Assembly: GCA_014871385.1 (NCBI GenBank)
Contig: CM026426.1
Coordinates: 89,434,250 to 89,498,249, forward strand
Direction: 5' to 3'
Source: Ceratodon purpureus
Lineage: Eukaryota; Streptophyta; Bryopsida; Pseudoditrichales; Ditrichaceae
DNA: 64,000 nt
Part shown: positions 48,301-60,100 of the stretch, in pieces
How positions within the stretch are numbered: the first letter of the stretch is position 1
Layout of the letters: each line of letters opens with the position of its first letter
Position numbers and translations under genes: made by a program
Notes under the pieces: generated by a model
Seen by the model: the letters and a program-made list of their open reading frames with translations, nothing else
Database searches by the model: none
What the model was told of the DNA's origin: nothing

Positions 48301-50320
48301 CCTAGAAATACGAAGAACGAATCATCAGAACCATTTCTTACATTCATTCCTAACAGAAATTCTAAACAACCACTTCCACCTATATGTTTGTGTCCCAACC
48401 TTCGTCGCTTTCCAGAACCTCTGCATAGCAGCAGTGTCGAAATTGCCAGTACCCCACATATGTGAAACCTCAGGGACTGACTTCCAGGGCAAACTCTAAT
48501 TACTGCGAATCTAATTTCAGGGGGACCCACTAGAATAGCACTGATTTGTTTTGAAGAGATAACTCAACAGCAGTTCTAGAACCTGCTCACGGCTTATTCT
48601 ATGACAGGATAAACGGATCAATATGCAACAGTAACCATCACAATCCAACTACGCACGTAAAGTCTCGGCCGGAAGCAAGGATGCTTACCCAAAGTGTATA
48701 GAACTTCAACAACCAGGTCAGTCGAAGTGGATTACCGAACGCAGCGACTGAAATGTTTGCTCCAGAAGACGTCACACCCACCAGCAAAATCGACACCGAA
48801 ATTCCGATGGCAACTTTGGCAACCGAGTACCTACTCCCATGTAAAAATTGTGTCGACACGGTGACTGGGCACTTAAAGGCACAGAAAGCTAGTGGGATAA
48901 CGCTTGCCATATCCCTGTCGACGGGCTTAAATGGAGCGCATTTCCTCCCTACCTCACTCACTCACTCACACATGCACACAAGATTTCCAAGCAAAGAGGT
49001 GATTAATGAATTGTGTCTAACTGAGGAGGTGCTGAAATGGGGAGGTCAGTTGTCATTACAGGGGGGTATTGTCACAGTCCCTCCAGGTCCGGGTATCACT
49101 GTACCTGTGAAACCTGTAAGTAATGAGTCGCATGTTCCTCGTGCTCCTTCGGTCCTATCCGACGCCTCTTCACATCTTTTGAGTTCGGGAAGACCGTTGT
49201 CTCCGTCTCCCACCAGCCACAGACGGCAGACTGGTCCTCCACACTGAGCGCGTCGCTACGCCGTTTTCTGTCCCCCCCGGCCCATAAATTTTCCCCAGTT
49301 TCGTCAACTTCAGCACGCCGATGGAAAGCTTTTCGTACAAGATACCGAGACGCTCCTAAAGCCTTGGAAATCATCCTCTGGGAATCGCCCTTCGAGACAG
49401 CAGCCGTCAGCACAATGTTCCTCACCTTTGATTTCCCCTGTATGCATGTGGACCGTATGGTCTGCAATGCCCCTCTCAAACTCTGTCCGAGCATGGGCAC
49501 CCCAGCGCGCACCTTCTGGACAGCTGTAGTCAATTCGGGGTCAAGGGCGCGAATCCGTTCATCAGCCAAGCACTTGCGCAACACTATTCTCTTCTCCTCT
49601 TCGGAGAGCCCTGCATCCAGGGTTCGCATGAGGTCATTCATGACCTTGGAAGCTGCCCATGAGCACTTTCGGTTACGGGGGGTCACTTTGGCGCCCTGTA
49701 TTTCGTCGCCATCAGCTCCTTCTGACTCTGTAGTCTGAGTGCCAATCACAGGTTCCTCCAAGGAGTCTTCCCCGGTGGACGGTGCGCCATCATTCTCCTC
49801 CAACGTATGCGGCACCTCAGCATTCTCATGTCCCTGCTCTCCCACTGGCGGGTATTCCTCGGCTTCTGCCCCGGAAGGACCCTCTCCACTGCCGCCGCCA
49901 ACACCACCCCGTACCTCAGTTGACGCTCTCCGTGTGCGCCATGCCCGGTGATGTTCCCGCTTCTGAGCAGCCCTGCGATGGGAAGCGCGTTATCCTCAGG
50001 TTAGTACATAGGTGGTTCAATGAACATCCCTTCCCTCGCTTCCTTCCCATAAAAGTTCCCGCCACTCCTGGTGAAATACAGCGCTTTAACCCACAATCCC
50101 ACAGCTCTCGCTAGACCTGAAGCTCTCCGACTATACATGTACAATAGGCATACTTGAGTTCACGCACCCGCTCCTGCTCGGCATGTTCCAAGATTTCCAG
50201 CTCCCGACGTTGGCTGTACTCCAATCTCAGCTCCCGCCGTTGGGGGACAGTCGCCCTCTGAAGCGCTTTCTTCGAATTACCCATCCCCTGAACACTGCAA
50301 ACTGTACCAAGAGCGCGTCA
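45362..50320 (-). CDS. DDD transposase of a moss/fern/animal repetitive family
   Basis: Multi-exon minus-strand gene. Exon about 50320-50140: coiled coil (RRELEILEHAEQERVRELKY). Exon about 49970-49116: acidic N-terminus, then AVSKGDSQRMISKALGASRY, a helix-turn-helix-like segment, and RIGPKEHEEHATHYLQ. Exon 46796-47805: zinc-binding Cys/His region (TCDVCAAPEHG, CDLCGVDMLQLCP), SAVDFAENYTFQPYQESQSM and VWSDGCAAQF. Exon 46180-46678: GCRMVWSYFGSGHGKGLHDG. A last exon (about 46001-45362) has an acidic stretch and a BAH-like end (GDTYVVYTDRPENGDRFFLV). Asp in VDFAENY, WSDGC and the Asp after GHGKG are the probable catalytic residues. No stop interrupts the core exons. The 5' end is cut by the inverted AP2A segment at 50465. 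Confidence 0.8.
47806..49115 (-). other. large intron of the transposase gene
   Basis: The 1.3-kb stretch between the N-terminal exon (donor GTTTCACAG or GTACAG near 49100-49116) and the core exon (acceptor CTCGCAG at 47806). Open frames inside (47956-48465, 48753-49247 plus strand) look non-coding. No other gene was seen. Confidence 0.5.
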
Positions 50321-50434
50321 GATTCCGCTTACAATTTCTTGGATCTCTACCATGTTTCCAAGACCGGCACTATTATCCAGCCCCACTCAATTTCTTGATA
50401 CCCGAACGACATGCTCTAAGTCTGACATCAAGAG

Positions 50435-52524
50435 ATTTTGTTGTTGCTGCTACAATCCTCCTACAGAATCGTACAAAAATAATTCGAAATTTGACAAAAA
50501 GTATCACGTGCCATTGCGTAATTCTTTAGACATGTCTAGATGTGTCATCCAGCAATTCAATTTCAACACTAGTTTGTCCGAAACAAGTGGCTTGTATGGT
50601 ATATTCTTAAAACCCGAGCACCCAACCTCTATGCTATTTCAGAATATTTGAGGATAAAAATCGTTCTCGGACATCCTCAAAGCAAATCAAGCGAAAATGA
50701 GAATGAGAGGGAAAAAGTAGTAATAAGATAAAACTATGTACCAGGCAAAGTGTTGCTTGGGCAGATTCAGAGTAGAATGTTGATGCACACACAGTATTGT
50801 TCACATTTGGGTCCTGTTAACACATCAAATTTAGCGCAGTTAGTAAAATTCGAATCAATCTGACTTGGTATGCTATGCTCAATCTCTGAAGCAAGAAAAT
50901 GTTCTAGGATCCTGGCTCAATACTTGGCACACAAAGTAATATCATCCATTAGTAAAGGATAAACTGTCCCGACGTGAAGGAACTACGCAGAGAGCCTGTG
51001 CTGGGGAAATAACATAATTCACCGTGACTCACCAGTCCAGGGGCAACACCGATGTGAAGGCTGTTAAATAATGCTGCCATCTCGGCAAGAGGGATGGGCC
51101 TTACATTTCGCACCTAGAGTTCAATCACCGATGTAATGCATTATAATTAATATTATTCTATAAGTTCTTGAAGGAAACAATTGACTCTCAAGATAATTAG
51201 AACATGTCAAGAAACAGACTATGTACAAACCCAAACCACTTCACCAGATGGAAAATAGAATCTCTACATCTCAGTGAAAAAGTGCCAACCACATCAAGAA
51301 GAACTGATGCCTACCACTTCTTGAAGCTTTGTAGGGGGACCAGTTAGCGCTCGCCATCTTCCTACGAAATCATTTGCAGTTACGGGTACTGCTTGTAGGA
51401 ATTTGTTCATCAACACTGGAAGTTTGAGAGTCACGCCTACCTGGAAGTCCAACCCCTCAATGAGCTTAACTTGGGGAAAAAACATCATAAAGAACAATGG
51501 TAGGTACTTCCTTTAAACCCGTTGGCAGCTCTAGTATAAATCATTGAACTACGAGGCCCCTGACTCCCCACGTTAACATTGCACAACTAGAGCAAACCGT
51601 AAACAAGTCAAGTGACTAAATAGGGCAGAATACAGAGGTGCAGTGAAGATGAGATGGTGACGTACAGGAATGTTGCCATTGTTGTAGGCAAATTCCAGAA
51701 CCGCTGTCTCTCGGCTGGCTTGCAAACAAAATATATCGAAGGGGCATTGCACCTATAGAACACAGAGAACAGTTAACACTTTCAGGCTTCAATGCCTAGA
51801 CAACCTCATGTAATTTCTAAAACCAATGCGAACCTTCTCGCAAGTCCAGTGTCAACTACAGGCACCTGCTAAGTTGCAGCCACACAGAGCATCTGACAAA
51901 TAAAAAGATAAAGCCCAGTGTGCCGTTTCATAAACTCACCTGAGCCCTTGGCGGAATAGTATCAGGAACTGGAGGTGACTGAAACCTTAAATGAGAGGGT
52001 GGAAGCACCACAACTTTAACATTGCTTAAAGACCCTGTGTGCTTGTTACCAATAAACAAGACCATACGGTCCCTTGAATTCCTCTCCAGTCAGCTTTAAC
52101 TCCAATCTGTACATGCCCAATGCTAGTGTTACCCTCAATAGAAAACCTTAGAACACAAGATTAAGAATCTACATAGATGTTCAGCATATGCAACCCATCA
52201 TCAGTATATAAAAAGTCCTATGAACAAATCAGAATGTAAGTTTGAGTTACACGTACGTGACTATAATGGAGATCTAAGATACATAAATTGCCAAAACATT
52301 ATATTGAGATGCTACCCAATATTTCCAATAAAGAAAATAGACTCACCTGAACGTAAGGGTCTTCGTAAAGAATCCCACTATCCTTGATAATCAATGCTTT
52401 GTACCAATCTTCAATATTTCCAATCGGCTGTACAGTACATATAACCATGAAGCTGTAAGTAAGAGGTAGAAGGAATTAGCCAATAGCATAATAAATAGGA
52501 GGATTGTAGCAGCAACAACAAAAT
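50435..52524 (-). repeat. inverted AP2A-fragment copy with 29-bp terminal inverted repeats
   Basis: This 2090-bp unit begins and ends with the same 29-bp sequence in opposite orientation (50435-50463 and 52496-52524; core TTGTTGTTGCTGCTACAATC). Between them lies the reverse complement of 13545-15575. At the source locus only one copy of the 29-mer exists (13516-13544, inside an AP2A intron), so the second end was newly added. No clear target-site duplication flanks the unit. It lies between the 5' end of the transposase gene and an LRR-gene remnant. Confidence 0.92.
50742..52427 (-). pseudogene. AP2A: AP-2 alpha ear-domain exons, second copy
   Basis: Six exons mirror those at 13613-15298 (position x maps to 66040 minus x), from GNIEDWYKALMIKDSGILYE to NTVCASTFYSESAQATLCL. 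The frameshift after DWRGIQ is present here too (about 52065-52075), so the source was already broken when it was copied. The first hinge part and the last two exons are missing. It cannot encode an adaptin and is probably inert, but it is complementary to the other copy. Confidence 0.9.
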
Positions 52525-52530
52525 TGCAAC

Positions 52531-52742
52531 AGTTCTGACCTCTTTTCAGAACTCGCCAAGGCCGTGGGTGTTGCAGACAAGCTTTGAAGCTCGCTTAACA
52601 GGATCTGAAGTACTGGGGATTTGGCACCCTAAACCTCAAGAATAGGATTGTAAGCAAGATGCATCTGTCTGAGGCTTAGAACGGATCCTACAACTGCACG
52701 TGGCCACTCTGCAATCTTGTTCCGTGATATCGTCAATACCTG
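52531..52742 (-). pseudogene. leucine-rich repeat protein remnant
   Basis: The minus strand reads VLTISRNKIAEWPRAVVGS, then LRQMHLAYNPIL. This fits the LRR consensus LxxLxLxxNxI..WP...., like plant LRRC40/PIRL-type proteins. It is followed, after a TAG near 52630, by LQILLSELQSLSATPTALAS. Only one to two repeats survive. The block directly adjoins the 29-bp end of the inverted AP2A unit, so the insertion or rearrangement probably disrupted this gene. Confidence 0.5.
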
Positions 52743-52749
52743 CGTCATT

Positions 52750-55340
52750 GAACAAATCAAACATCATCACTGTAAACCGTCTAGGTTAAAACATGCAGGA
52801 AAGATTTAACTTGCCACATTTAAAAAAATTAAAGTAGAACACGTGCTGTAATCAGGATTTTCATTAGTTAGAAAATTAAGAATACTCGCTCCTTCCCACC
52901 CTGAACAGGGTCGAATGCAGAACCATGATTTCACTCCCTCTACCTAAATAAACCGTATGGAAAATGCAATAGATCTTTCTTAGACAATATGATACACTGC
53001 TTTTCGTGGTATCTCACCTCATATGTTGAACACAGTCGGAGCTCAGTTGGCCACACCTTCCTCTGGTTGTGAGTCAGATCTCAGTTGTGACGTCCGTCGT
53101 TTCCCACACGGCTGCGGGAACCTCCAGGAGTTTCTTCTTTGGCAAAGCAGGAACTACCCACCCTAAACATCAAAATATCAACAAAAGGATGTGTGATCAA
53201 AATATCAACAAAAGGATGTGTGATCAAAATATCAACTTCACCGAACTCAGCTTCCAGCAAGTTGCAGAGCCAAATTCGCATTTGTTTTTTAACCAATTAT
53301 AGAGAAAAAAACCAGTAATCCAGCTTAAATTGTGACCGCAATGAATGCTCCCCTTCAGGGCTTCCATTGAACTTGTCCAGCCACAATTTGATTCAGCACC
53401 CGTTTTAGGGTTTACGATTCTAGGGTATTGATCATCATTGTTCAAGTGTTAGAACTTCAACTGAGCTACAACATGCTGCAACTGATTCCAGCATACTACT
53501 ATTCGCAGTGTTGCCACTTAGAAAGAAAAACGAACTAAAAAATCGTCACTGAATCAGTCACGGAAATGTCCCATGCTTCTCAGGTCCGATCCAGCATTGT
53601 TAAGAGTCTGAGAACAGTAGTCCACATTGCAAGTTCTTCATCATTCTCCTACAAGAGCACCCCGTCATCTCCCCTGTACAGAATAGAGCTCGGAATAACA
53701 AAGATTCGGTTGGGGGAGGGGGGGGAGGGGGAGGGGGGTCTGAATTTGCAAACAAACCTCTAAAAACTGACGTTCGTACTTGTCAACTCGTCCCCGATGA
53801 AGCTCTAGGTCTGCATGAGCGTGTAATTCTCCTTGCCCCGCACACGATCCGAACGGTCCTTCCTCACCAAGTGGCTTATTTCGCACCTCCATGCAGCTTT
53901 TCTCTCATGTGTTCCACACTGACGTTGCTGGTTCTCATGTTTACTCGCTCGGTCTCAATTTCGTGCAGCAACTTCCTCTCAATATAGACCTGGGGGATAC
54001 GATGCCGCAAATCTTACTCGACTGGGATTCCCCGAGGCCGTGCTCCGGTCCCGCAGAAACCCTAATCCCCCCGGACTGGATTTGCCTCACTTGACACCCC
54101 CACACGGGTGGTATTCGCAGCTCCATTGTCACCGAGATGTGGATTCCGTCATCACCCTAACCCACATTAATGTTGCCGAGCCCCCCCCCCCCTCCGATCC
54201 CACAGACCCTAGCCAAGATTGGTTAAAAGTATACATAATCAAAACAATCCCACAATCCGCAGGCGGTTTGAATGTAGTTCCTGCGTCCCCTGACATTCCC
54301 GGCACGAACGACGTTACTCGCGTACATGGTAATCCAAAGAGTTCCCATGGAACAGCTCAACCACCAGATGGGACGTGGCACTCAACTAAGCCACTTGAGA
54401 CCCACTGTCACTTTCTCCACAGTGATTCTCAAGTGCAGATCAATTTTTATAATTATATTTTTTCCACTTTTTTTTTTTTTGGGAACTCGGTATCATGAAA
54501 ATGTTCGTAAAAACATATTCCAATGTCACAATATTTTCCATGAAGGCCCCTAAAAGTTTCCCGTAAAATCGCGTTTCAAAAACGTGTTCTGGATACTTTT
54601 CGACAACCCTAAAACGCACTCGAAGTACTCATGATCATTTCTACAACATGGGTTCAAAAACGGAGTTCCCCGCGAAATCAAAAGTGACTTCCGACAAGTT
54701 GATTAATCATTTGAGTCACTTTTCCAAATGACGGAGTTCACTTTGTCCGACTTTAAGTTCCTCATACGACATCATAGAAGTTGCGATTTCGCTCAAAATT
54801 TTGTCACACTTTAGACAACCAAGTCTATTTCCTTTTTCCAAGCTTCTTCTCAACATACAAACAATTTACTCCCCACTTTTTTAACTACTCGCAAGCGGGG
54901 CTGAAATTGACATTGAGCTAAGCACTTTTGTGGTCCACTTTACCATGCTTCCCCCCTGACAAGGACATGATGGTCTTTTGGCCATGGGAAAACAATAATT
55001 GAACCTGAAACATCAGAGTTCCATTCAACTGAATGTCGAAGTATATGGAAGTCTCTTGGGACAAGTTCCTCTGGCTTGGGTGGAGATGTTTTTTTTTTCT
55101 CCCTACTTGTAAAGCATCAGACATTCCAATTTGTATGTAACAGAAAGGGCCAATCTGTATGTTAAAAAAAACAATTAGAGCCAATCTGTATGTTAAAAAA
55201 AACAATTAGATTGGAAAAATGAATATTTAGGACATGATCTGATAATTAGAGTCTTAGACCAACATTTCTATTAGTGACAAAGTTCATTTTACAAAAAGAA
55301 GCAAGATGAACATTAAAGAGAAGTCCTGGATGCAGTTTAC
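52750..55340. other. no gene recognised; small repeats
   Basis: No convincing exon. It contains a short tandem repeat CAAAATATCAACAAAAGGATGTGTGAT (two to three copies, 53166-53235), poly-C and poly-T runs (about 54181-54192 and 54468-54480), and a two-copy 32-bp repeat with AATCTGTATGTTAAAAAAAA near 55133-55210. The rest looks like unique non-coding DNA. Confidence 0.4.
53706..53741 (+). other. G-rich run, potential G-quadruplex
   Basis: Four or more G runs of five to eight bases separated by single A residues (GGGGGAGGGGGGGGAGGGG and following). The motif satisfies the usual G-quadruplex consensus with very short loops, which favours a stable parallel fold. No promoter or gene was recognised nearby. 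Confidence 0.75.
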
Positions 55341-55389
55341 CACAAAACATGAAACATTATCTTAGTCTTAAAAATATATGAAGCCATCA

Positions 55390-55830
55390 TTACAATACTA
55401 ATTTTAAAAGAGTGGATCAAGCTCACCTCTGGGAGACTTCGAGGATAAAGAGTCATCCTTTGAGGCTGGGCATCCATTGATGGACTTTGAGAAACATGTT
55501 GTGATGCCTCATCAATGTTTCCCAACATTAAATCTGGTGCTGGACCAATTGCAGGTGCATTTTCACAAACACTTGGGGAGGGAATTGGAGACAGTTCAGT
55601 ACCGGAAGATACACTTGAATACTCTGAACTGAACAGAGAAGCTCTCCTTTGAGTCAAGGGTTGTTGTCGACTTCCCTCTCCAGTGGAAGAGGCTGGAGAA
55701 GAGTCTGTGCTACCAGTGGAGGGTAATCTAGACGATGTTGGATCGTAGGGGTTTTTGCCTTTCTCCATAGCGTTTTCAACTATGGCAATCACCTGAGATG
55801 AAAAGCTGTTCACTTCACCTAACACCTACC
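55390..55830 (-). CDS. Ser/Pro-rich exon of an unrecognised protein
   Basis: The minus strand has an open stretch bounded by an AG acceptor near 55827 and a GTGAGC donor near 55426. It begins GEVNSFSSQVIAIVENAMEK, then GKNPYDPTSSRLPSTGSTDS, followed by a long Ser/Thr/Pro/Gln-rich tract. The composition suggests a disordered regulatory region with many phosphorylatable residues. No family was recognised. Neighbouring exons could not be identified, so this may be part of a larger gene or a remnant. Confidence 0.4.
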
Positions 55831-56027
55831 ATCCACCAACAATGAAGATTGTTAGTTCTTACTGCTGAAGTACTCACCATCGGCATCAATGCTGCGGCAT
55901 GGGCATCAATGCTGAAACTCAGAGAAGTGTTTCTAATATTAACATATTGATAGATTGAACAAACACAATGAACACAGATATTCAAGATAGGATGAGGAAG
56001 ACAACATGGTTTCAGCACAGAAGATGT

Positions 56028-56500
56028 TCACCCCGCTTCGAATCGTGCTGAAATCTTGTCCGACAGAGCTCGAAAGGCCTCCCCGATCAAATTGAATGCA
56101 GCCTCCGCCCCCCTCGCCTGATTCTTATTTGGATGTAGCAGTAGAGCCAAGGTCTGCGGACTGCTTCTTGATTGCACTCTCATCCCATGCCGGCTCCACC
56201 TATAGACAAGGTTCACACGTAGTTTAGAGGTTGATCTAAGCCTCTGCTTTCGTATATCACTAGTGCCTAACTGTCTGGTTGGGTTCATATACGACCACAT
56301 AAAAAGTCCCACCACAAACAAACCAAGACAACAATGAGAACTATAGTGCACTACCGTTAGCTTCCACACGCCAGCAACCGAAACGAAGACACCTTACACA
56401 CAATTACGCTGAGCTTGGGTAAAAAGAAGCCGAGTACCTGAAGAATACCGTACCAATCGCTCTCGACGCTACCCACTTTCACCTGAGCCGCATGATATGT
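56028..56500 (-). pseudogene. J-domain (DnaJ-like) protein fragment with frameshift
   Basis: The minus strand near 56485-56455 reads VESDWYGILQ, then after an intron VEPAWDESAIKKQ, and in a different frame LALLLHPNKNQARGAEAAFN and LIGEAFRALSDK. Together this is a plant J-domain (DWYxILxV...IKKQYRRLALLLHPDKN). The frame changes between KKQ and LALLL, where the helix II sequence YRR should be, and the HPD motif reads HPN. HPD is needed to stimulate Hsp70 ATPase activity, so even without the frameshift this copy would be inactive. Confidence 0.75.
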
Positions 56501-58047
56501 CTCGGACGCATGATATGCAGCATACACTGGTCCCGGTGGCTCGGACGCATGAGGAGCCGACTGCGCAACCCTGGGCTCTCCTCCCCGACTCGAATCGTGC
56601 TTCTATACACCGGGCTTACCAATCAGACAAGGTTTGTTCTTGGTTCTACGACCCAGAAATTTGAGTCACCCGCTCAATCTGGGGAACTCATCCGACAACT
56701 GGATCAAGCTTCCCCTGTGCAAGAAAAAAACTTAATCAGGTGATCCTCAAGTACAGATCAGTTAAAACACCTGTCAAGAAGACGATAACCCTGCGAACTA
56801 AATGACCGCAATACACATTCATTTCTTCACCTGATTCCTAAATATTGGCGTAATACTTCAGGTTCTTTCAAAAGCATGTTGAGATTGTAACAATTACCTC
56901 TTCAGCAAGCTCAGTCAACGAGGAAACAAACTCTGGCAAACCAACAAAAACAATCTGGAAGCGCTCACAATTAAACCCACAATGCGCTACTGCATCCTTC
57001 TAATGCAAACAAGTGCTGCAAAGAGTCTGGGATGTTGATGAAGAAGATAATTATTCATCCACAAATTATCCATCCACAAATTATCCATCCATCCAACTTT
57101 AACATGACTTGCATGAAAGACGGGACAGTGTAGTGAACGGCACTCTTCATGTCGTGAAGTAATGCGTATCATGATGGCGCAGTAGGTGCTCATCTGCACA
57201 AACTTGGCCAGTATCACCACTCCATCATCAATTCTGCGTCATCACCAAACAATGATACTACTTTTCAAAAGCACAGACGTCATATTTCAGAAGTGCAAGA
57301 TGTAAAGTGGTGTTCGTTCCTGCATGATACTGTTGAGTGGCGGGCATTGGAGTTCATCGGAACTGTGATAGCTCTCTGGTTCACGTGTATTTGTTATCTT
57401 GAGTGATTTGTAGAGGTTAAGAATGCTTCATATGGATGTTGGTTGTGGAGACTTCTCAGTCTTGACTTAATTTGTAGAGGGACGACCACCCCAGGTACAG
57501 CTGAGTTTCTGGCGTCAATGTGTTTGAGGAATGTGGTGGAGCTTTGAGAAACAGCGGTTTGAGAATAGAGTGTATCAAGGATTGGAAAAGCCAAAAACTC
57601 TTTCGTAGTGGATTATCTTCATTGCGCACGGGTGGACGCACAGCTGCAATAGACTGGACGGTGGTGGCGGGATCGACTGAGAGTCGATACATTTGGTTGG
57701 ATATTAGGAAGCCAGGTTGTGGATGACAGAGCTAGGTTACAGCTGCAAGATTCGCAGGGAGCTGTATGGGACGGGCTCTTTTGAATGAGTTTCGTAGGTG
57801 CTATTGCTGAGGGGTAGAAGAAATTTACGCTGTGAGGCGAGGAAAGTTAAAATAACAGATGGACGCTTAATAACATAGACTGCAGTGTCTTCAAAGCGAT
57901 ATTAGTTTCATATTTTATCCAGGACCATGGCTATGGCGTCGAGCGGTACGTTTTTTTCCGACCCGCGCTTGCGTTGAGCTCTCTTTCCGCCTGCACCATA
58001 GAAGTCTGGCTGGCAAGTGCCGATAGTTGTGTGTGAACGCTGAAGTT
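56501..58047. other. intergenic, no gene recognised
   Basis: No exon with recognisable content. A short repeat ACAAATTATCCATCC occurs in two to three copies at about 57050-57090. The right part probably holds the promoter and leader of the kinesin-like gene that starts at 58048. Confidence 0.35.
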
Positions 58048-59808
58048 ATGGACGTGGCAGGAATGGGATATGAGAACGGTTCATCTAATGTTTTCTCTTC
58101 TACAGAGGGAACGATGTCTCATGGTCCGGGATTGTCCGTTGGTTCCTGGTACGAAGGGAATGAGATATCCTATGTTCCTGAGAAGAGGTCTCCCAATAAC
58201 GACGTTTTCAAGGGGCAAGCATATGAATACACAAATCAGGGGCATATGAATAATGCAACAGGTTCGATTGTTAACGCTGCAGTCTATTCGGCAGTAGTAA
58301 GATTGAGCGATACACATTTGGCATCCAGAAAAGCAGAGGAAGCAGGTTCTGATCTTAGGCTATTTTCATCTTAGGGCATGGGCGTTAGACTGCTCCATGA
58401 ACTTCCGCTCAGGATTCTCTAGTTTAGGATAATGTACTTTGCTATGAGTGCCTGTGTAGGCATAATCGAATACGCCTGGTGAAGGTTCTGACTATTTTGT
58501 CGTTCTGATGCAAAAGATCCCTGTTACGCACACATAATTTAATGGCAATCTATTGCTCCATAGCTAACTCTTATGGGCAATGTGTGACTGAATTCTCAAC
58601 TAGTGAAGTTAGTCCAGAAATTTTATTCACGGTACATTACTTGGTTGATCAGCAAGTATATTTAATATTCGGTCTAATTTTGTGTACTCATTCGAATATC
58701 AGCAACGAGGAGGCAGCAGGCGATTTTATGGTTGCAAGAGAGTGTTGGAGACCTAGGGCTTTCAAACGATTCGACAGAGGAAGATTTAAGAATTTGTTTG
58801 AGAAATGGAATTACGCTTTGTAAGCTCATTAACAAAGTACAACCTGGCGCTGTACTCAAGGTTGGTGTACCTACTTTAATATACATGCTTACGTATCTTG
58901 GTTCAAGACAGTTGTTCTGAATAGATCTTAATTTGAGATGTGATTTCTGTAAACTAACCATCAGTTCACTGACATAGACTTCGGAGGTTTTGTGATGTCA
59001 AGCTCAATAATCGGAAATTTTTGGTGGCTTCTGTCGGTTGTGTCTCTGTAAATTTAACATTCAGCTTACAAAGCATGTCTAAGTTTAATATAAACCAGAC
59101 TGCATTGTTATTGGAAAAAATTGTTGGACGATGAAATAAATCTCTTTCGGGTTCAATATACCTATCTGGGTTCAGCCTTCAGCTTAGTTCAGTGCATTTT
59201 GGATGTGGATGTAAGACGTAACACATTGTTTCTGTGCAGCGTGCTAACAGTGCATGTTCAAGGCACCGATGTGGAATCTGGGGCTATTCTGAGGGGATCT
59301 CTCCACCTGGTTGATCTTGCCGGAAGTGAACGAGTAGATCGGTCTGAAGCTACGGGTGATAGATTGAAGGAAGCTCAACACATCAAAAAATCTCTTTCAG
59401 CCCTTGGTGATGTTATAGCTGCGTTGGCGCAAAAGAATGGACATGTGCCGTGCAGAAACACCAAGCTCACACAACTCCTGCAGGATTCACTAGGTACTGG
59501 AAGATGAATGTATTGCATAGTTCGCATTCGTTGACTCCAGTTATGTCTTGTCCTTAACTGCAGTCAAGAGCTGTCTTAATTTGCTTCTCTTAGGTGGTGT
59601 TTCACAATATGATTATTAACTATCTTGGTGTATGTACCTTGCAGGTGGCCAAGCAAAGACCTTGATGTTTGTACACATAAGTCCGGATGTGGAATCTTTT
59701 GGAGAGACTGTCAGTACACTAAAGTTTGCTGAAAGAGTGTCAACAGTGGAACTTGGAGCTGCTCGTAGTAACAAAGAAAGTGGAGAGATTCAAAATCTCA
59801 AAGAACAG
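58048..59808 (+). pseudogene. CH-domain kinesin-14 with the middle deleted
   Basis: Exon 58048-58345 (start MDVAGMGYENG, ending LASRKAEEA) joins in phase to 58703-58860, which gives RRQQAILWLQESVGDLGL and CLRNGITLCKLINKVQPGAV. This is the start of a calponin-homology domain as in plant KIN14 proteins, which link actin and microtubules. Exons 59240-59493 ([39 protein letters not shown]) and 59645-59808 (LKFAERVSTVELGAARSNKE) are the C-terminal half of the motor with switch II. Only about 380 bp lie between the CH exon and the motor exons, so the rest of the CH domain, the coiled coil, P-loop and switch I are absent. An internal deletion or a composite of two captured pieces is likely. Confidence 0.87.
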
Positions 59809-60100
59809 GTAGATTTTGGAGCCTTTTGATTGGAAGGTGTATTTCTGGCACCGTTATTGACGTAGATGAGTCGGTTCATGTGTCGCCATCTCGTCTAACA
59901 GTGTCCTTTCTTTCCTCTCGTATGTGTTTAAACGCAAATATGATCTATTAGAATGCATGGATGTTAACGTACCGCGTTCTCCGAAACTATGACTAGCTCA
60001 TACTCTTTTACATGTGGCAGTTCCCCCGCCCTTGACGTCAGCTCCCCTGGCCTCGAGGCCGTCCCTCCTGCCCTAGAAGGCAGCTCTGCTGACGGTCATT

